Shown here: one piece after another, positions 1 through 9,976 of the stretch
How positions within the stretch are numbered: position 1 is the stretch's first letter
Layout: each line of letters opens with the position of its first letter
Assembly (NCBI RefSeq): GCF_029946515.1
Contig: NZ_JARZHH010000028.1
Coordinates: 62,001-126,000, forward strand
Length of the DNA stretch: 64,000 nucleotides
Source of the DNA: Polyangium sp. 6x1
Lineage (GTDB): Bacteria > Myxococcota_A > Polyangia > Polyangiales > Polyangiaceae
Direction of reading: 5' to 3'
Made by a program: the position numbers and the translations under genes
The notes under the pieces: model-generated
What the model was told of the DNA's origin: nothing
The model's input: only the letters and a program-made list of their open reading frames with translations
Database searches by the model: none

Positions 1-136
1 CGCGGCGGCGCAGCGTCTTCTGGTCGATGACCTCGTAGATCGCGCCCATGGCGCCGGTGCTGACGCAACGCACGACCTCGTAATGGCCGTGGAAGATCTT
101 GCCGGGGGCGAGCAGCCCCGCATCCGGTTCCGCCAA
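1..136 (-). CDS. Serine/threonine protein kinase, N-terminal fragment (runs off the window)
   Basis: The minus strand reads from a TTG at 134-136, preceded by a GGAAG ribosome-binding site, and stays open to base 1. The 45 visible codons include LAPGKIFHGHYEVVRCVSTG followed by AMGAIYEV. This is the start of a eukaryotic-type kinase domain: a short lead-in, beta-strand 1, the glycine-rich ATP loop and beta-strand 2. The loop has Ser where the first Gly of GxGxxG normally sits (S-T-G-A-M-G), a mild deviation. Such kinases are abundant in myxobacteria. The catalytic loop and any C-terminal domains lie outside the window, so substrate and membrane topology cannot be judged. It is divergent from guaB, with 236 bases between the two starts. 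Confidence 0.72.
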   Translation of the reverse strand, partial: MAEPDAGLLAPGKIFHGHYEVVRCVSTGAMGAIYEVIDQKTLRRR

Positions 137-251
137 GGGATCTTCCTTCTATGCGCGCGGTGTTCCGCTTTCAATAGTCGCGCCGCGCCGCCCGGCATCT
201 CCTGTGAACGACCGTCCAAAGCACCCGAAACGGGCGCGCTGAGCCGCCAAT

Positions 252-280
252 TTTACGCAATTGTTACAAATATTTACCAT
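252..280 (+). promoter_or_regulatory. Candidate sigma70-type promoter for guaB
   Basis: TTTACG (252-257) and TACCAT (275-280) are separated by 17 bases. Each matches 4 of 6 consensus bases. They lie in the only AT-rich stretch of an otherwise GC-rich intergenic region, about 93 bases before the guaB start. The assignment is tentative. Confidence 0.35.
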
Positions 281-345
281 TATGCCGTGGGCACCGACAC
301 AACGATGCCCCCGGATCCGTGGCGTCCGCGGCGGGGCCGCGCTAG

Positions 346-2606
<2,261 letters not shown>

Positions 2607-2692
2607 GCCCCGAGCCTTACGCTGGATATTTCTTCGTTGGCAAGGACGGACGATGCTTGACCAGGCGGCCGCCTTTTGCCATCTTCGCCCGC

Positions 2693-2779
2693 GGAGAGGT
2701 GACCGAGAGGCCGAAGGTGCCTGATTCGAAATCAGGTGTACCCTCACGGGTACCGCGGGTTCGAATCCCGCTCTCTCCG
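2693..2779 (+). tRNA. tRNA-Ser (anticodon CGA)
   Basis: Acceptor strand GGAGAGG (2693-2699) pairs with TCTCTCC (2772-2778), with one G-U pair, followed by discriminator G. The anticodon stem CCTGA/TCAGG encloses loop TTCGAAA, giving anticodon CGA for UCG codons. A class II long variable arm (GTACCC..GGGTAC) and the T arm GCGGG-TTCGAAT-CCCGC are present. CCA is not encoded. Confidence 0.95.
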
Positions 2780-2848
2780 CACAGACCAGCGTAAACGTGA
2801 CGCGCGCCGATGGCCCCCAGCTACCGGCGCGTTGTCACGAGTGCGCTT

Positions 2849-2934
<86 letters not shown>

Positions 2935-2957
2935 TGAGAAATCCCGACGTCTGAAGC

Positions 2958-2995
2958 AAAAAGGGTCTGCCGCGAAGCAGACCCTTTTTCGTTTT
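2958..2995 (+). terminator. Rho-independent terminator of the tRNA-Ser pair
   Basis: A 13-bp perfect stem, AAAAAGGGTCTGC (2958-2970) with GCAGACCCTTTTT (2977-2989), has a six-base loop and a T-rich tail. It lies 24 bases after the second tRNA. Because the stem is flanked by A and T runs it may also act on the convergent acyl-CoA dehydrogenase operon. Confidence 0.9.
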
Positions 2996-3014
2996 GTTCA
3001 CCAACCGTTGGACG

Positions 3015-4238
3015 TCAAAACGACTTCAGGTTCGACACGATCCGCTTCGAGATGACCACGCGCTGGATGTTCCCGGTGCCCTCGAAGATGTCGTAGACCT
3101 TGATGTCGCGGAACCACTTCTCGAGCAGCGCGTGCTCGTTCGAGAGCGTCCCGTGCGCGCCGCAGATCTCGATCGCGTCGATGCAAGCGAGCGTCGCCGC
3201 TTGCCCCGCCGCCGCCTTCGACATGCTCGCTTCCTTCGCGTTCGGGATGTTCATGTCCGCGAGGTACGTCGCGCGGTGCACGAGCAGGCGCGCCGCCTCC
3301 AGCCGCCGGCCGATGCGCGCGAGCTTCTCCGCGATCGCCGCGTACCTCGGGATCGGCCGCGCGAGCACGTAGTTCTGCTTCACGAAGTCGCGCGCGTACT
3401 CGTACGCCGCGCGCCCGATGCCCACGGCCATCGACGCGACGAGCGGCCGCGTGTTGTCGAAGGTCTTCATCGCCGTCATGAAGCCCTCCTTCGATCGATA
3501 CGCCTCCTCGCCGCCGAGCAGGTTCTCCTCCGGCACGCGACAATCTTCGAGCACGAGCTCCGCCGTCTCGTTCGCGCGCAGGCCCATCTTGTCCTCGATC
3601 TTGCCGACCTCGAACCCGGGCGTCCCCTTCTCCACCACGAACGCGCGATGCCCCGCGCGCCCGAGCGAAGGATCCACGGTCGCGAAGATGACGGTCCACA
3701 CCGCGCGTCCGCCGTTCGTGATGTAGCACTTGCGCCCGTTCAGCACCCAGTGCGCGCCGTCCTTGCGACAGCTCGTGCGGATGCCTGCCACGTCGCTGCC
3801 CGCGCCCGGCTCCGTCAGCCCGTACGCGCCCCACTTGAGCGGGCCCGTGTCCATGTCGCGGAACATCCCGAGGAACCGCTTCTTCTGCTCCGGCGTCCCC
3901 GTCGCACGCACCGGCGGCGCGCCGAGCCCCGGCCCCGGCATGCTGAGCGGGATCGCCGCGTCCGCCCACGCGAGCTCCTCGGCCGCGATCACCGCCGTGC
4001 GGTTCGACTCGGAGGGCTTGCTCGGATCCCGCTCCTTGCGCGGCGCGCCCTCCTGGAACTCCGCGATGTCGTCCGAGCGAAAGCCCCTCGACATCATCAT
4101 GAAGTTGCGCAGGAACGACTCCGGCACGTCCTTGTTGCGATCCATGTCGAGGCTCATCGGCCGGATCACGTGACGTCCGAGCGAGTGGAGCGCGTCTTTC
4201 AGCTCCTGTTGCTTCTTGCTCAAAGCAAATTCGATCAT
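3015..4238 (-). CDS. Acyl-CoA dehydrogenase
   Basis: A 407-residue FAD-dependent dehydrogenase that introduces the alpha-beta double bond into an acyl-CoA. Domains in order are an alpha-helical N-terminus, a beta domain with YGLTEPGAGSD and YITNGG, and a C-terminal helical domain. The catalytic-base motif FEGTGNIQR is present near residue 383, so the enzyme looks active. The ATG at 4236-4238 has GAGGAG at ideal spacing; a longer in-frame reading upstream is only overlap with the neighbouring gene. It follows a second acyl-CoA dehydrogenase gene by 22 bases on the same strand, so the two are probably one operon. Substrate chain length cannot be read from sequence. Confidence 0.93.
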   Translation of the reverse strand: MIEFALSKKQQELKDALHSLGRHVIRPMSLDMDRNKDVPESFLRNFMMMSRGFRSDDIAEFQEGAPRKERDPSKPSESNRTAVIAAEELAWADAAIPLSMPGPGLGAPPVRATGTPEQKKRFLGMFRDMDTGPLKWGAYGLTEPGAGSDVAGIRTSCRKDGAHWVLNGRKCYITNGGRAVWTVIFATVDPSLGRAGHRAFVVEKGTPGFEVGKIEDKMGLRANETAELVLEDCRVPEENLLGGEEAYRSKEGFMTAMKTFDNTRPLVASMAVGIGRAAYEYARDFVKQNYVLARPIPRYAAIAEKLARIGRRLEAARLLVHRATYLADMNIPNAKEASMSKAAAGQAATLACIDAIEICGAHGTLSNEHALLEKWFRDIKVYDIFEGTGNIQRVVISKRIVSNLKSF

Positions 4239-4260
4239 CGTCGGCTCCTCGTTCGTTCCG

Positions 4261-5484
4261 TCAGGTGAAGATCGCCTGGGTGTCGGGGGTGGGCAGCACG
4301 AGCGCGGGGTCGAGCCTCTGCCCGAGCTCGATCGCGCTCGCGAGCTGATCGAGCTGCTCGGCCGTCGGCGCCGCGAGCATGAGCTGCTTCGCATCGCGCA
4401 TCAGCTTCTCGGCCACGAGGTCGCGGATGAAGCCCGAGCCGCCGAAGAGCTGCACGCAGTCGTCCGCCGTGCGCATCGTCGCCTCGAACGCGTGCGCCGC
4501 CGCGCGCGCCGACGCGAGCAGCGCCTCCCGCTCGGGCAGACCCGCGTCCCACGCCGCCGCCGCTTTCCACACGAGCCAGCGCGACGTCTCCACGTCCATC
4601 GCCCGATCCGCGAGCGTGAACGCGACGGCCTGGAAGTGACCGATGGGCTTTCCGAACGCGACGCGCGTGTCGCAGTGCTCGCGCGCGAGCTCGAACGCGA
4701 AGCGCGAGAGCCCCACCGCCCGCGCCGCCACGACGAGCGCGTGCTTCACGAAGAAGCGCAGCGCCGCGCGGGTAAAACCTTCCTCGCTTCCGTCGCCGTG
4801 CAGCCGATCCGCGTCGCGCACGACCGCGCCTTCGAGCGCGACCTCGCCGAAGCTCGCCGCGTCGAGCCCGAGCGTCTTGTGCCGCTCGCCCACGCGCAGC
4901 CCCGCGTTGTCTCGCCGCACCACGAACGCGCCGATCCCGTCCCACCCGCGCTCGGGCTCCACCTGCGCGAACACGAGGAACCGATCGGCGATCGCTGCGT
5001 TCCCCACGAACGCCTTCTTCCCCGTGATCCGGTAGCCCTCGTCGATCCGCTCGGCCTTCGTGGAAAAACCTTCGTGCGTGCGACACGGCGCGGGCTCGCT
5101 CCACGCGACCGCGCCGAACCGATCCCAGCCCTCTTCCTCCGCGAACCCTGCGAGCAGCTCGACGGCGCGCTCCGGTCCGCCGAGCTCGATCACCGCGCGC
5201 CCGAATGCGCCGGGCCCTGCGAGGCCGAACGCCGCGGCTGCGTCGGCGGCGCCGAGCTCCTCCTCGATCAGCACGGAGGTCACGAGCCCTTGGCCCTGAC
5301 CACCGGCGGCCTCGGGGGTCGAGACGAGCCCGAGCCCCATCTCGTGCGCCGTCCGCCGGATGTCTTCGGGTACGCCCCGGGCGTGCTCGAGCTCGCGTGT
5401 CCGGGGCAGAAGCGTGGCTTTCGCGAATTCCGCCACGGATTCCTGCATGAGCCGCTGGTCTTCGGTCGGTTCGAAGGCAATCAT
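4261..5484 (-). CDS. Acyl-CoA dehydrogenase-like protein lacking the usual catalytic glutamate
   Basis: The 407-residue product is an acyl-CoA dehydrogenase fold throughout: N-terminal helices (FEPTEDQRLMQESVAEFA), central ITGKKAFVGNAAIADRFLVF, C-terminal helices with LFGGSGFIRD. The family signature TEPGAGSD is degraded to SEPAPCRTHE. Where active members read RDA..xxIYEGT, this one reads RDAKQLMLAAPT, so the catalytic Glu of that motif is absent. It may use a base elsewhere, as some family branches do, or be a non-catalytic partner of the downstream gene. ATG at 5482-5484 is preferred; an in-frame TTG lies 12 bases upstream. First gene of a two-gene operon, divergent from rplM. Confidence 0.87.
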   Translation of the reverse strand: MIAFEPTEDQRLMQESVAEFAKATLLPRTRELEHARGVPEDIRRTAHEMGLGLVSTPEAAGGQGQGLVTSVLIEEELGAADAAAAFGLAGPGAFGRAVIELGGPERAVELLAGFAEEEGWDRFGAVAWSEPAPCRTHEGFSTKAERIDEGYRITGKKAFVGNAAIADRFLVFAQVEPERGWDGIGAFVVRRDNAGLRVGERHKTLGLDAASFGEVALEGAVVRDADRLHGDGSEEGFTRAALRFFVKHALVVAARAVGLSRFAFELAREHCDTRVAFGKPIGHFQAVAFTLADRAMDVETSRWLVWKAAAAWDAGLPEREALLASARAAAHAFEATMRTADDCVQLFGGSGFIRDLVAEKLMRDAKQLMLAAPTAEQLDQLASAIELGQRLDPALVLPTPDTQAIFT

Positions 5485-5605
5485 GGGTCCGAGCAAGGTC
5501 CGTCAAGGGCGGCCTGCCCGTCAACGCCGCGGGTTTTACGCACCGGGCTGTGGGGAAGACGGGTGGATCACGAACGATCCGATGCGGTTTTGACCTTGTC
5601 GATCC

Positions 5606-5634
5606 TTGACAGACCGCCACCCCGCCTGTAGAAG
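5606..5634 (+). promoter_or_regulatory. Sigma70-type promoter of rplM-rpsI
   Basis: A perfect TTGACA (5606-5611) and TAGAAG (5629-5634) are exactly 17 bases apart. They end 43 bases before the rplM ATG, in the divergent gap with the acyl-CoA dehydrogenase operon. Confidence 0.72.
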
Positions 5635-5677
5635 TTGCGACCCTTTCAGCTAGCCGGTGTCCCTCGGAGTCCGAGCG

Positions 5678-6121
5678 ATGAATCCTGTCCCCAAGTCGTA
5701 CAGCGCCAAGCCTGCAGAGGCGCTCGCAGATCGTAAGTGGTGGGTGATCGATGCGGAGGGCAAGCCCCTCGGCCGCCTCGCCTCGCAAGTCGCGACCATC
5801 CTGCGCGGCAAGAACAAGCCCACGTTCACGCCCCACGTCGACACGGGGGATTTCGTGATCATCGTGAACGCCCAGAAGGTGGCGCTCACGGGACGCAAGC
5901 TGGAGCAGAAGCAGTACGTCCGGCACAGCGGTGAGCCGGGTGGCTTCCGAACCGAGGCCTACGGTCACCTGCTCGAGCGCAAGCCCGAGCTGCCGATCGT
6001 GAAGGCGGTCAAGGGCATGCTCCCGAAGAACGTCCTCGGTCGCGAGCTCATCACGAAGCTCAAGGTGTACGCCGGACCGGATCATCCCCACGCGGCGCAG
6101 AAGCCGCAGCCCCTTGCGTGA
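5678..6121 (+). CDS. rplM: 50S ribosomal protein L13
   Basis: A 147-residue early-assembly protein of the large ribosomal subunit. [25 protein letters not shown] and the C-terminal VKGMLPKN...[11 protein letters not shown] are diagnostic for L13. An in-frame GTG seven codons upstream exists, but ATG at 5678 gives the usual N-terminus and is preceded by GGAG at suitable distance. rpsI follows after 14 bases, the conserved rplM-rpsI pair. Confidence 0.97.
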   Translation: MNPVPKSYSAKPAEALADRKWWVIDAEGKPLGRLASQVATILRGKNKPTFTPHVDTGDFVIIVNAQKVALTGRKLEQKQYVRHSGEPGGFRTEAYGHLLERKPELPIVKAVKGMLPKNVLGRELITKLKVYAGPDHPHAAQKPQPLA

Positions 6122-6135
6122 ACTGAGGCCGATCC

Positions 6136-6531
6136 ATGCCCGAGAACAATCGCATCTACGCTACCGGTAAGCGCAAGACGGCCGTCGCGCGCGTGTGGAT
6201 CTCGCCGGGCTCCGGCAAGATCTCGGTGAACGCTCGCGGCGCGAACGACTACTTCGTGCGCGAGACCAACCAGATGATCATGCGCCAGTCGCTCGAGCTC
6301 CTGGAGCTCGTCGACCAGTACGACGTGCAGGCCACGGTGGCCGGCGGCGGACACAGCGCGCAGGCCGAGGCGATGCGCCACGGCATCGCGCGCGCCCTCT
6401 GCCTCGCCGATCCCGAGCGCCGCGCCTCGCTGAAGCGCGCCGGCTTCTTGACGCGCGACGCGCGCAAGAAGGAGCGCAAGAAGTACGGTCAGCCGGGCGC
6501 CCGCAAGCGCTTCCAGTACTCGAAGCGCTGA
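6136..6531 (+). CDS. rpsI: 30S ribosomal protein S9
   Basis: A 131-residue small-subunit protein. It starts near [14 protein letters not shown] and ends in the invariant basic tail [17 protein letters not shown], whose last residues reach the P-site tRNA. Length is normal. It is co-transcribed with rplM and followed by a strong terminator 22 bases after the stop. Confidence 0.97.
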   Translation: MPENNRIYATGKRKTAVARVWISPGSGKISVNARGANDYFVRETNQMIMRQSLELLELVDQYDVQATVAGGGHSAQAEAMRHGIARALCLADPERRASLKRAGFLTRDARKKERKKYGQPGARKRFQYSKR

Positions 6532-6553
6532 TCGCTTCCCGCTCGATTCCCAG

Positions 6554-6590
6554 AACCCCCTCTCCGCAAGGACAGGGGGTTTTGGTGTTT
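6554..6590 (+). terminator. Rho-independent terminator after rpsI
   Basis: AACCCCCT (6554-6561) pairs with AGGGGGTT (6574-6581). An inner TCC-GCAA-GGA hairpin with a GCAA tetraloop stacks on it across one C-C mismatch, and TTTT-rich sequence follows. It separates rpsI from the convergent SpoIIAA-like gene. Confidence 0.88.
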
Positions 6591-6646
6591 TGTCCACAGG
6601 CGACCGCGGATGTCGACGCGACGCGCGTCTTCCGGTTCGAGCTCGA

Positions 6647-7084
6647 TCAGCCGGCTTTCGCCACGAGATCGGCGCGCTGCGAGGCGAGCCAGGCCCGCCC
6701 GGTTGCCTCGTCCGGGAAGAAGCGCACCTGCACGGTGGTGCGCGAGAGCGAGCGCATCGCCCGGACGGCGAGGTCCGAGAGGACCTGCACGTAGTGGTTG
6801 CCGCCGCAGATCGCGAGCGCGCGGTTGTGCGTCCCGAGCGCGGGCTCGGTCGAGGCCTTGCGCGCGTCCATGGTCGAGCTCAACTGCCGCGAGATGTCGA
6901 CCAGCACGAGCAAGTACGGCTTGCCCGCGTTCCACTGGCCCTCGGCCGCGCGCAGCGCCCGGAGGTGGTGCCCGTCGACGACCCCGCCGAGGCGGTAGAT
7001 CACGAGGTCGGGCTCCTCCGCCTCGAGCACGCTGTCACCCGCCTGCGCGATCCGTGTTGGCCTGGCCGATTCGTTGCGGCTCAA
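6647..7084 (-). CDS. SpoIIAA/STAS-like protein
   Basis: A 145-residue cytoplasmic protein with an alternating beta/alpha pattern. Its segments EEPDLVIYRLGGVVDG, LVDISR and AICGGN match the two proteins at 28168-28602 and 28728-29174. The family resembles the SpoIIAA-like/STAS fold; it has no transmembrane segment. The chosen start is a TTG at 7082-7084 with GGCGAGG five bases upstream, which removes the overlap with the M23 peptidase gene that a longer ATT/ATG reading would cause. It follows that peptidase by 16 bases, so the two may be co-transcribed. Biological role is unknown; anti-anti-sigma activity is not shown by the sequence. Confidence 0.72.
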   Translation of the reverse strand: MSRNESARPTRIAQAGDSVLEAEEPDLVIYRLGGVVDGHHLRALRAAEGQWNAGKPYLLVLVDISRQLSSTMDARKASTEPALGTHNRALAICGGNHYVQVLSDLAVRAMRSLSRTTVQVRFFPDEATGRAWLASQRADLVAKAG

Positions 7085-7100
7085 ACGAACCTCGCCGCGC

Positions 7101-8996
7101 TCAATGCGCTTCGGACTCTTCACCCGGATCATCCGGGGGCGCCTCGGGCGTAGGCCCGGCCGGGGGCTTCTTGCCGGGGCCCGCGATCGGCGTCGCCGAC
7201 GACGGTCCCATCGGCAGGCCGTTCAAGAGCGGCGCGGGGATCGGAATCCCGCCGCCTTCATCGTCGTCGCCCGTCTCCTCGACAAACCCGGGCGGCTGGG
7301 CCGCGGCCGGCTCACCCGCCGGCTGCGAGGGCGGCGCGCCCGGCGCGACAGGCGCAGCGCTCCCCACTGCGGGCGACGGCGGCGCGCCCGGCGCTGCGGC
7401 CGCGGGCGCGGGCTTCTCGGGCGGCGGCTCCGGCAGCGGGATCGCGTCGAGGCGTCGATCGAGCTCCGCCTTCGCCTCCAGGAACGCCGCGCGATCCATC
7501 GGCGGCAGCACGCGCTCGCCGTCCATCTGCAGCGTCAAGGCGTCGAAGAACTTGCCGTCCTTCTTCGCGCTGAAGTGCAGGTGCGGGCCTGTCGATCGGC
7601 CCGTCGAACCGACGTACCCCACGAGCTGGTGCACGCCGAGCTTCATGCCGACCTTGATGCCGGGCGCGAAGCGCGAGAGGTGCGCGTAGCCCGTCTGGAC
7701 GCCGTTCGGGTGCATCATCGTCACCAGGTTCCCGCTGGGCCCCGCGGGCCCCACCCAGTCGACCGTGCCCTTGTAGGCCGAGTACACCGGCGTCCCCGTC
7801 GGCGCGCCGAGGTCCGTGCCGTTGTGCGGCATCGGCCTCTTCAGCACGGGATGCATGCGCTTCGGGTTGAAGTGCGACGTCACCGGCGCGCCCGGGACCG
7901 GCGAACGCCAGCCGCCCGAGTAGGGCTGTTTGCCGTGATCGTCCCAGTAGCCGCGCGCCTCCTGCCCGTTGAAGGAGTAGATGCGGATCGGCTTCTCCGC
8001 GGGATCGGCGGGCCTGTACTCGAGCGCGACGATCTTCTTGTATCGCGCGAACATCCCGAGGGCCGTCTCCTCCACCGCGATCACACGCACGGTGGAGCCT
8101 TCCTCGAACGCCTCCGACGAGATGCGACCGCCGAGCGCGTCGTCGATCGTCGTGAGGATCCCGTCCTCCAGGCCGCCAGCCAGAGACGACGCGACGACGT
8201 CCTTGCTCACGTAGAACGCGCCCACGACCTCGGCCTCGGCGACCTTCATGTCGAGCCGCGTGCCGGCGAGGATGCCGTTCTGATCCTCGCGCGCCTGGTA
8301 GACCTCGAGCGACGAGACCTCGTACTCGAAGGCGCGCAGGCGCTTCGTCGCGCGATCGAGCGCCGCGAAGAACTTGTCCTTGCGGCCGCACTTGTCGAAC
8401 TTCCGCGTGCCGTCGAAGGCCTTCATGATCCGATAGGTCTGGGCCTTCGGAACGTCCTTCTCCGCGAGCGCCTCCACGAAGCTCTTGCGATCGATCGTCC
8501 CCGACACGATCAGCACCGACGGATCCTTCGCGAGCTCGGACAGGCGCCACGGCCCCGGGACCGGCTCGCGCTTCTTCTTCGGCTGCGCTTTCGACCCGCC
8601 TTGCGCGTTCTCCGGCGTCGAGGCCTGGTGCGTGAGCGCGGCGCCCGCGATGAGCGCGCGCTCGTTGCGCGGCGGCACCACCTGGATCAGGAGCGCGATG
8701 ATCGACGTCACCGTCGCGAGGCCGAACAGGCCGCCGAAGATCGCCGTCATGCGCGGCGTGAGGTACACGCCTCCGTGCGCGCGCGGCAGCGGCCTCGCCG
8801 ACGGGCCTTCGAGCCCCGACGAGGGCGGCGTGCCAGCGCCTCCGCCCGCGAGCCCCGACAGCCCCGAGAGCGGCCCTCGCGGCGCGGCGGGCGGGCCCTC
8901 GGCTTCGCGCCTTCGCAGCGGCACGACGAGCCGAGGACGCTTGGACCTCGAAGCATCCGCGACGCTGCCTCCCGGCTCGGGCGACGGATCGTTCAT
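7101..8996 (-). CDS. Membrane-anchored M23 (LytM-type) metallopeptidase
   Basis: About 631 residues. A Pro/Gly-rich cytoplasmic N-terminus is followed by one transmembrane segment (MTAIFGGLFGLATVTSIIAL), a long periplasmic region and a C-terminal M23 domain. The zinc ligands of the family are visible as HNGTDLGAPTG and HLHF, so it probably cleaves peptidoglycan cross-bridges or acts in cell-wall remodelling. A roughly 110-residue Pro/Ala/Gly tail follows the catalytic domain. Start is uncertain: the ATG at 8994-8996 opens a plausible coding stretch and leaves an AT-richer divergent promoter zone, but the frame stays open to an ATG at 9182, only 36 bases from the TPR gene. Confidence 0.88.
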   Translation of the reverse strand: MNDPSPEPGGSVADASRSKRPRLVVPLRRREAEGPPAAPRGPLSGLSGLAGGGAGTPPSSGLEGPSARPLPRAHGGVYLTPRMTAIFGGLFGLATVTSIIALLIQVVPPRNERALIAGAALTHQASTPENAQGGSKAQPKKKREPVPGPWRLSELAKDPSVLIVSGTIDRKSFVEALAEKDVPKAQTYRIMKAFDGTRKFDKCGRKDKFFAALDRATKRLRAFEYEVSSLEVYQAREDQNGILAGTRLDMKVAEAEVVGAFYVSKDVVASSLAGGLEDGILTTIDDALGGRISSEAFEEGSTVRVIAVEETALGMFARYKKIVALEYRPADPAEKPIRIYSFNGQEARGYWDDHGKQPYSGGWRSPVPGAPVTSHFNPKRMHPVLKRPMPHNGTDLGAPTGTPVYSAYKGTVDWVGPAGPSGNLVTMMHPNGVQTGYAHLSRFAPGIKVGMKLGVHQLVGYVGSTGRSTGPHLHFSAKKDGKFFDALTLQMDGERVLPPMDRAAFLEAKAELDRRLDAIPLPEPPPEKPAPAAAAPGAPPSPAVGSAAPVAPGAPPSQPAGEPAAAQPPGFVEETGDDDEGGGIPIPAPLLNGLPMGPSSATPIAGPGKKPPAGPTPEAPPDDPGEESEAH

Positions 8997-9217
8997 GTCG
9001 TCGAGCTCGGGCGCCTGGGGACCTGTGCGCTCTTCGACGGGGATGATCGGCTCCGGGACGTCCGCCACGGGATGCACGTACCCCGAGCAGACGGAGGCGG
9101 CAAGGGCGGCGTGCACGCACGCGCTTTCCCTTCCGCCTCGGTCGAAGTACTTGAAAACGTAGGCTTTTTTGCTGTCGCGCATCGCCGAGCCGGCCTGGCC
9201 GACGTAAGCTTTGGGGC

Positions 9218-9973
9218 ATGGATGAGCGCCTCAAGGACCTGCTCCGCGTCGCGCGAGAGCACTACCAACGACGGGATTACGACCGCGCCGAGCCCGCCCT
9301 GAGACAAGCGCTCGCGCTCCATGGCGAGCTCGCCGACGTGCACGACATGCTGGGCGTGATCCTCCATGATCGCGGGGATCTCGTGGGTGCGCGGTTCCAC
9401 TTCGCGAACGCCGCGCGCATCAACCCCGCCTACACCGAGGCGCTCATGAACCTCGCGGTCACGCACGCCGACCTCGGCGACTACGAGGCCGCGCGCGAGG
9501 TCTACCGGCGCATCCAGTCGGAGCACACGGGCACCACCTCGGACCCGTTCGTCCGCGGGAAAATCGCCAACATGCACGCGGACCTTTCGCAGGCCTACCT
9601 CGACGCCGGCAGCCCCCGCGACGCCATCGCGGAGCTGCGCCGCGCCGTCGACCTTTGCCCGCGTTTCCCCGATTTGCAGGCTCGCCTCGGCAACCTCTAC
9701 CGCGACCAGGGCAACCACGCCCTCGCCCGCGAGCACTACACCGCGGCCATCGAGGCGAACCCGCGGTACGCGCCGGCCCACGTCCTGCTCGGCCTCACGA
9801 TGCTCGCCCTCGGCAGCCCCGATCAGGCCGTCGCTTGCTTCCGCTCGGCGCTCTCGGTCGACCCGGACAACAAGAGCGCGAAGATGTACCTTCGCCTGGT
9901 CGAGGCCCAGCGCAACGCGCGCGCGGCCCGAAAGACCAGCAGCTCCCGCGAGGGCGCATCAACTCCGACATAA
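9218..9973 (+). CDS. Tetratricopeptide-repeat protein
   Basis: A 251-residue soluble protein made of about six TPR units, each 34 residues, for example YDRAEPALRQALALHGELAD, YTEALMNLAVTHADLGDYEA and YAPAHVLLGLTMLALGSPDQ. TPR arrays mediate protein-protein contacts. No signal peptide or transmembrane segment. The downstream DUF2062-methyltransferase gene begins three bases after the stop, so the pair is probably translationally coupled. The partner is unknown. Confidence 0.9.
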   Translation: MDERLKDLLRVAREHYQRRDYDRAEPALRQALALHGELADVHDMLGVILHDRGDLVGARFHFANAARINPAYTEALMNLAVTHADLGDYEAAREVYRRIQSEHTGTTSDPFVRGKIANMHADLSQAYLDAGSPRDAIAELRRAVDLCPRFPDLQARLGNLYRDQGNHALAREHYTAAIEANPRYAPAHVLLGLTMLALGSPDQAVACFRSALSVDPDNKSAKMYLRLVEAQRNARAARKTSSSREGASTPT

Positions 9974-9976
9974 AGC

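Noticed and set aside
8997-9182. Longer N-terminus for the M23 peptidase
   Set aside because: The frame is open to an ATG at 9182, but using it would leave only 36 bases between divergent genes and the first half of the added stretch looks unlike the rest. I kept it as an alternative only.
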